From: Methanomicrobiales archaeon
Lineage (GTDB): Archaea; Halobacteriota; Methanomicrobia; Methanomicrobiales; Methanoculleaceae
Length of the DNA stretch: 7,195 bases
Assembly: GCA_012521035.1 (NCBI GenBank)
Contig: JAAYND010000325.1
Coordinates: 1-7,195 of the forward strand
Reading direction: 5' to 3'
In this document: positions 5,788-7,195 of the stretch, one piece after another
Position numbering within the stretch: position 1 is the stretch's first letter
Layout: every line of letters begins with the position of its first letter
Position numbers and translations under genes: made by a program
Notes under the pieces: model-generated
Seen by the model: only the letters and a program-made list of their open reading frames with translations
What the model was told of the DNA's origin: nothing
The model's database searches: none

Positions 5788-6024
5788 ATGGGGCGATCCA
5801 GGAAGAAATCTGACAGCAAGCTGGATGATGCCACTATGCTACTGAAGGACGGAGATTATTCAGGTGCACTCGCGGTGCTGGATGAGTCACTCAAGCTCGA
5901 TCCGATGAATGCGGGCATATGGTGCCACAAGCTCCTCGCCCTCTGCGCCCTCGATCGTTCTGAAGAGGCGATCGAGTGCTATGACCGGGCGCTCGAACTC
6001 CATGCGGCTTGGGGGCACAGATAG
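5788..6024 (+). CDS. short TPR protein, likely truncated
   Basis: This 78-residue protein starts MGRSRKKSDSKLDDATMLLK and has two tetratricopeptide repeats. Repeat 1 is at ~12-40, with the pattern L..G.Y..AL..LDE.LKLDP. Repeat 2 is at ~44-71, with W45 and EEAIECYDRALEL. TPRs are helical hairpins that mediate protein-protein contacts; the partner is unknown. There is no signal peptide or membrane segment, so it is cytoplasmic. ATG 5788 is preceded by GAGGGTG (5771-5777) at a rather long spacing of 10 nt; a GTG at 5764 would add eight residues, including LGGCGF, and lies before this SD. After DRALEL the normal DP...AW continuation is replaced by HAAWGHR and a stop, without the capping helix that most TPR arrays have. 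It may be the first part of a larger archaeal TPR protein whose remainder was deleted. Transcription may end at the T-tract near 6125. Confidence 0.6.
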   Translation: MGRSRKKSDSKLDDATMLLKDGDYSGALAVLDESLKLDPMNAGIWCHKLLALCALDRSEEAIECYDRALELHAAWGHR

Positions 6025-6087
6025 GATTGAATCAGCACAGTTGACAGATTGAGGCGTGATCCCCCTGGGATTAAATAGGCCCAATAA

Positions 6088-6131
6088 ATCCTCAATTTAC
6101 TGAACCGAGGATGTATAGGTTCAATTTTTTT
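6088..6131 (+). terminator. possible terminator: weak stem plus T7 tract
   Basis: ATCCTC (6088-6093) and GAGGAT (6107-6112) form a 6-bp stem with a 13-nt loop, followed 12 nt later by TTTTTTT (6125-6131). In archaea the T-tract alone can terminate transcription. It would separate the TPR gene from the lipoprotein gene. The local AT-richness contrasts with the flanking genes. Confidence 0.4.
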
Positions 6132-6147
6132 CGTAGTTTACCATCTC

Positions 6148-6181
6148 TTTATCAACCAATCCCGCCTATACACTGGTGTAT
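6148..6181 (+). promoter_or_regulatory. lipoprotein promoter with palindrome over the start codon
   Basis: TTTATC (6148-6153) is a reasonable TATA element; a start ~26 bp downstream would be near 6176, only a few bases before ATG 6180, so the mRNA would be nearly leaderless. This agrees with no usable SD. The sequence ATACAC-TG-GTGTAT (6168-6181) is a perfect inverted repeat with a 2-bp centre covering the predicted start site and the first bases of the ATG. It is well placed as an operator, but the regulator is unknown and chance occurrence is possible. Confidence 0.4.
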
Positions 6182-7195
6182 GGCACCGAGTAGAAGAACG
6201 AACAGGGGCATCCTCGCAGGGGCGGTGCTGCTCGTCATAGTCGTGGCGTGCATCGTCACTGCAGGGTGCACGGCAGGCACCTCAACGCCCGGCACAGCCG
6301 CTGGGCTTACCGGAGTCTCCTGGTCCCTGGACACCTACCTCGCTGATAACGGCACGCTCATACCAGCTCTGCCGGAATCTGAGGTCACAGCCCGGTTCGA
6401 CGACGATGGAACGGTCGTGGGATCTGCCGGGTGTAACCAGTATGGCAGTGACTACCACCTCGATGGCACGGCGCTCTCGATATCGCCGCCCATCAGTACG
6501 AAGATGTATTGCAGCGAACCGGAGGGACTCATGGAGCAGGAGGCACGGTTCCTTGAGCTCCTCGCCTCAGCGGCAGAGTGTCAGATCGAGAACGATCGAC
6601 TGGAGATCATCGACGCCTCCGGCGCTCCAGTACTCACCTTTGTGAGGGGAATGCCCATAGATCTCGCAGGGTCGTCCTGGACGCTCACAAGCCTCATCGA
6701 CGAGGGGGGATCCATGGCCCCGATCATCACCGGCACGACGGTCACGACACTCTTTGACGCTGACGGCATCCGAGTCAGCGGGTTGGCTGGGTGCAATCAC
6801 TACAGCGCCGACTACACACGGAACGGCGCAGACATCACCATCAAGTCTGCCGTAAGGACTGACATGTACTGCGGCGAGCCGGAAGGCCTCATGGACCAGG
6901 AAGACCGCTATCTCAGCCTCCTCACAGACGTCTCCTCCTACCGGGTGGAAGGGGATCGACTGATCCTCTCAGATAAGGAGGGTGCCGACCTGCTGGTCTT
7001 TGACCGGGCCGCCGAGGTTCCTGATCTCCCGCTTATCGGGACCGACTGGGTTCTCGACAGCTACAGCGCCGGGAGAGATGCAATCTCCTCGGTGATCACG
7101 GGCACGACCATCACCGCGAAGTTCACGGATGACAGCAAGATCACCGGGAGCGCCGGGTGCAACCACTACGGCGGTGAATATCTCCTCGACGGCGC
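6180..7195 (+). CDS. lipoprotein with tandem META (HslJ-like) domains, 3' end outside window
   Basis: Reading from ATG 6180, 338 codons are open to the right edge with no stop, so the gene is partial. The N-terminus has basic residues (SRRTNR), a hydrophobic stretch (ILAGAVLLVIVVACIV, 11-26) and a lipobox TAGC with Cys30, predicting an exported, lipid-anchored protein facing the outside of the membrane. After a Thr/Ser/Gly/Pro-rich linker come three META domains at ~44-155, ~160-275 and ~283 onward. Each opens with a W (SW/DW), then a short strand ending F.DDG/ADG, then the motif AGCNxY (residues 83-88, 203-208, 325-330). The first two complete copies also share MYCxEPEGLMxQExR (109-123, 229-243). 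META domains occur in the bacterial heat-shock lipoprotein HslJ and in secreted proteins linked to stress or motility; the biochemical function is not established. The paired cysteines in AGCN and MYC recur in each complete copy and might form a disulphide. The repeats are similar at DNA level too, suggesting duplication within the gene. The total number of domains cannot be seen. Confidence 0.85.
   Translation, partial: MAPSRRTNRGILAGAVLLVIVVACIVTAGCTAGTSTPGTAAGLTGVSWSLDTYLADNGTLIPALPESEVTARFDDDGTVVGSAGCNQYGSDYHLDGTALSISPPISTKMYCSEPEGLMEQEARFLELLASAAECQIENDRLEIIDASGAPVLTFVRGMPIDLAGSSWTLTSLIDEGGSMAPIITGTTVTTLFDADGIRVSGLAGCNHYSADYTRNGADITIKSAVRTDMYCGEPEGLMDQEDRYLSLLTDVSSYRVEGDRLILSDKEGADLLVFDRAAEVPDLPLIGTDWVLDSYSAGRDAISSVITGTTITAKFTDDSKITGSAGCNHYGGEYLLDG

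Noticed and set aside
5631..5834. 67-codon minus open frame overlapping the TPR gene start
   Set aside because: It is antisense to the TPR coding region at one end and Ser/Pro-rich without motifs; no ribosome binding site was seen.

Overview
The window reads as GC-rich euryarchaeal chromosome. My best guess is a Methanomicrobiales methanogen (Methanoculleus or Methanofollis type), which is an inference without any search. Supporting signs are ribosome binding sites complementary to an archaeal 16S tail (GGAGGTGATC-like), TATA-type promoter elements placed so that some genes would be leaderless, and a mix of archaeal-looking glucanotransferase, TPR and META-lipoprotein genes.

Left part (1-1371): the C-terminal end of a 4-alpha-glucanotransferase (MalQ, GH77) runs in from the left edge and stops at 358. 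After a GC-rich gap comes a cluster of six TGTAAC boxes in three pairs, with the pairs repeating every ~30 bp. The cluster abuts a TATA-like element and a small ribbon-helix-helix-like gene (558-755). Immediately downstream is a decayed TnpB (IS200/IS605-type) fragment. A G/C-skewed, non-coding but highly structured stretch follows (18-bp perfect hairpin plus nested inverted repeats) and fills the space up to the stop codon of the next gene.

Centre (1372-5210, minus strand): a two-gene operon encodes a metallophosphoesterase of the Mre11/SbcD family and, overlapping it by ATGA, a 903-residue SMC-like ATPase of the Rad50/SbcC superfamily. The pair is not the canonical archaeal Mre11-Rad50. The ATPase has no CxxC zinc hook, has an LSYGTHEQ signature and a DD Walker B, and carries a beta-rich insert mid-coil, which resembles bacterial YhaN. 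The nuclease has Q and D at two usual metal-ligand histidines. HerA and NurA are not adjacent on the sides that can be seen. The two proteins presumably form a nuclease-ATPase complex acting on DNA ends.

Right part (5211-7195): a ~575-bp stretch has no convincing gene, although one minus frame is unusually open. It is followed by a short two-repeat TPR protein that looks like a truncated remnant, an AT-rich terminator/promoter region, and the start of a secreted lipoprotein with at least three tandem META (HslJ-like) domains. That gene continues past the right edge.
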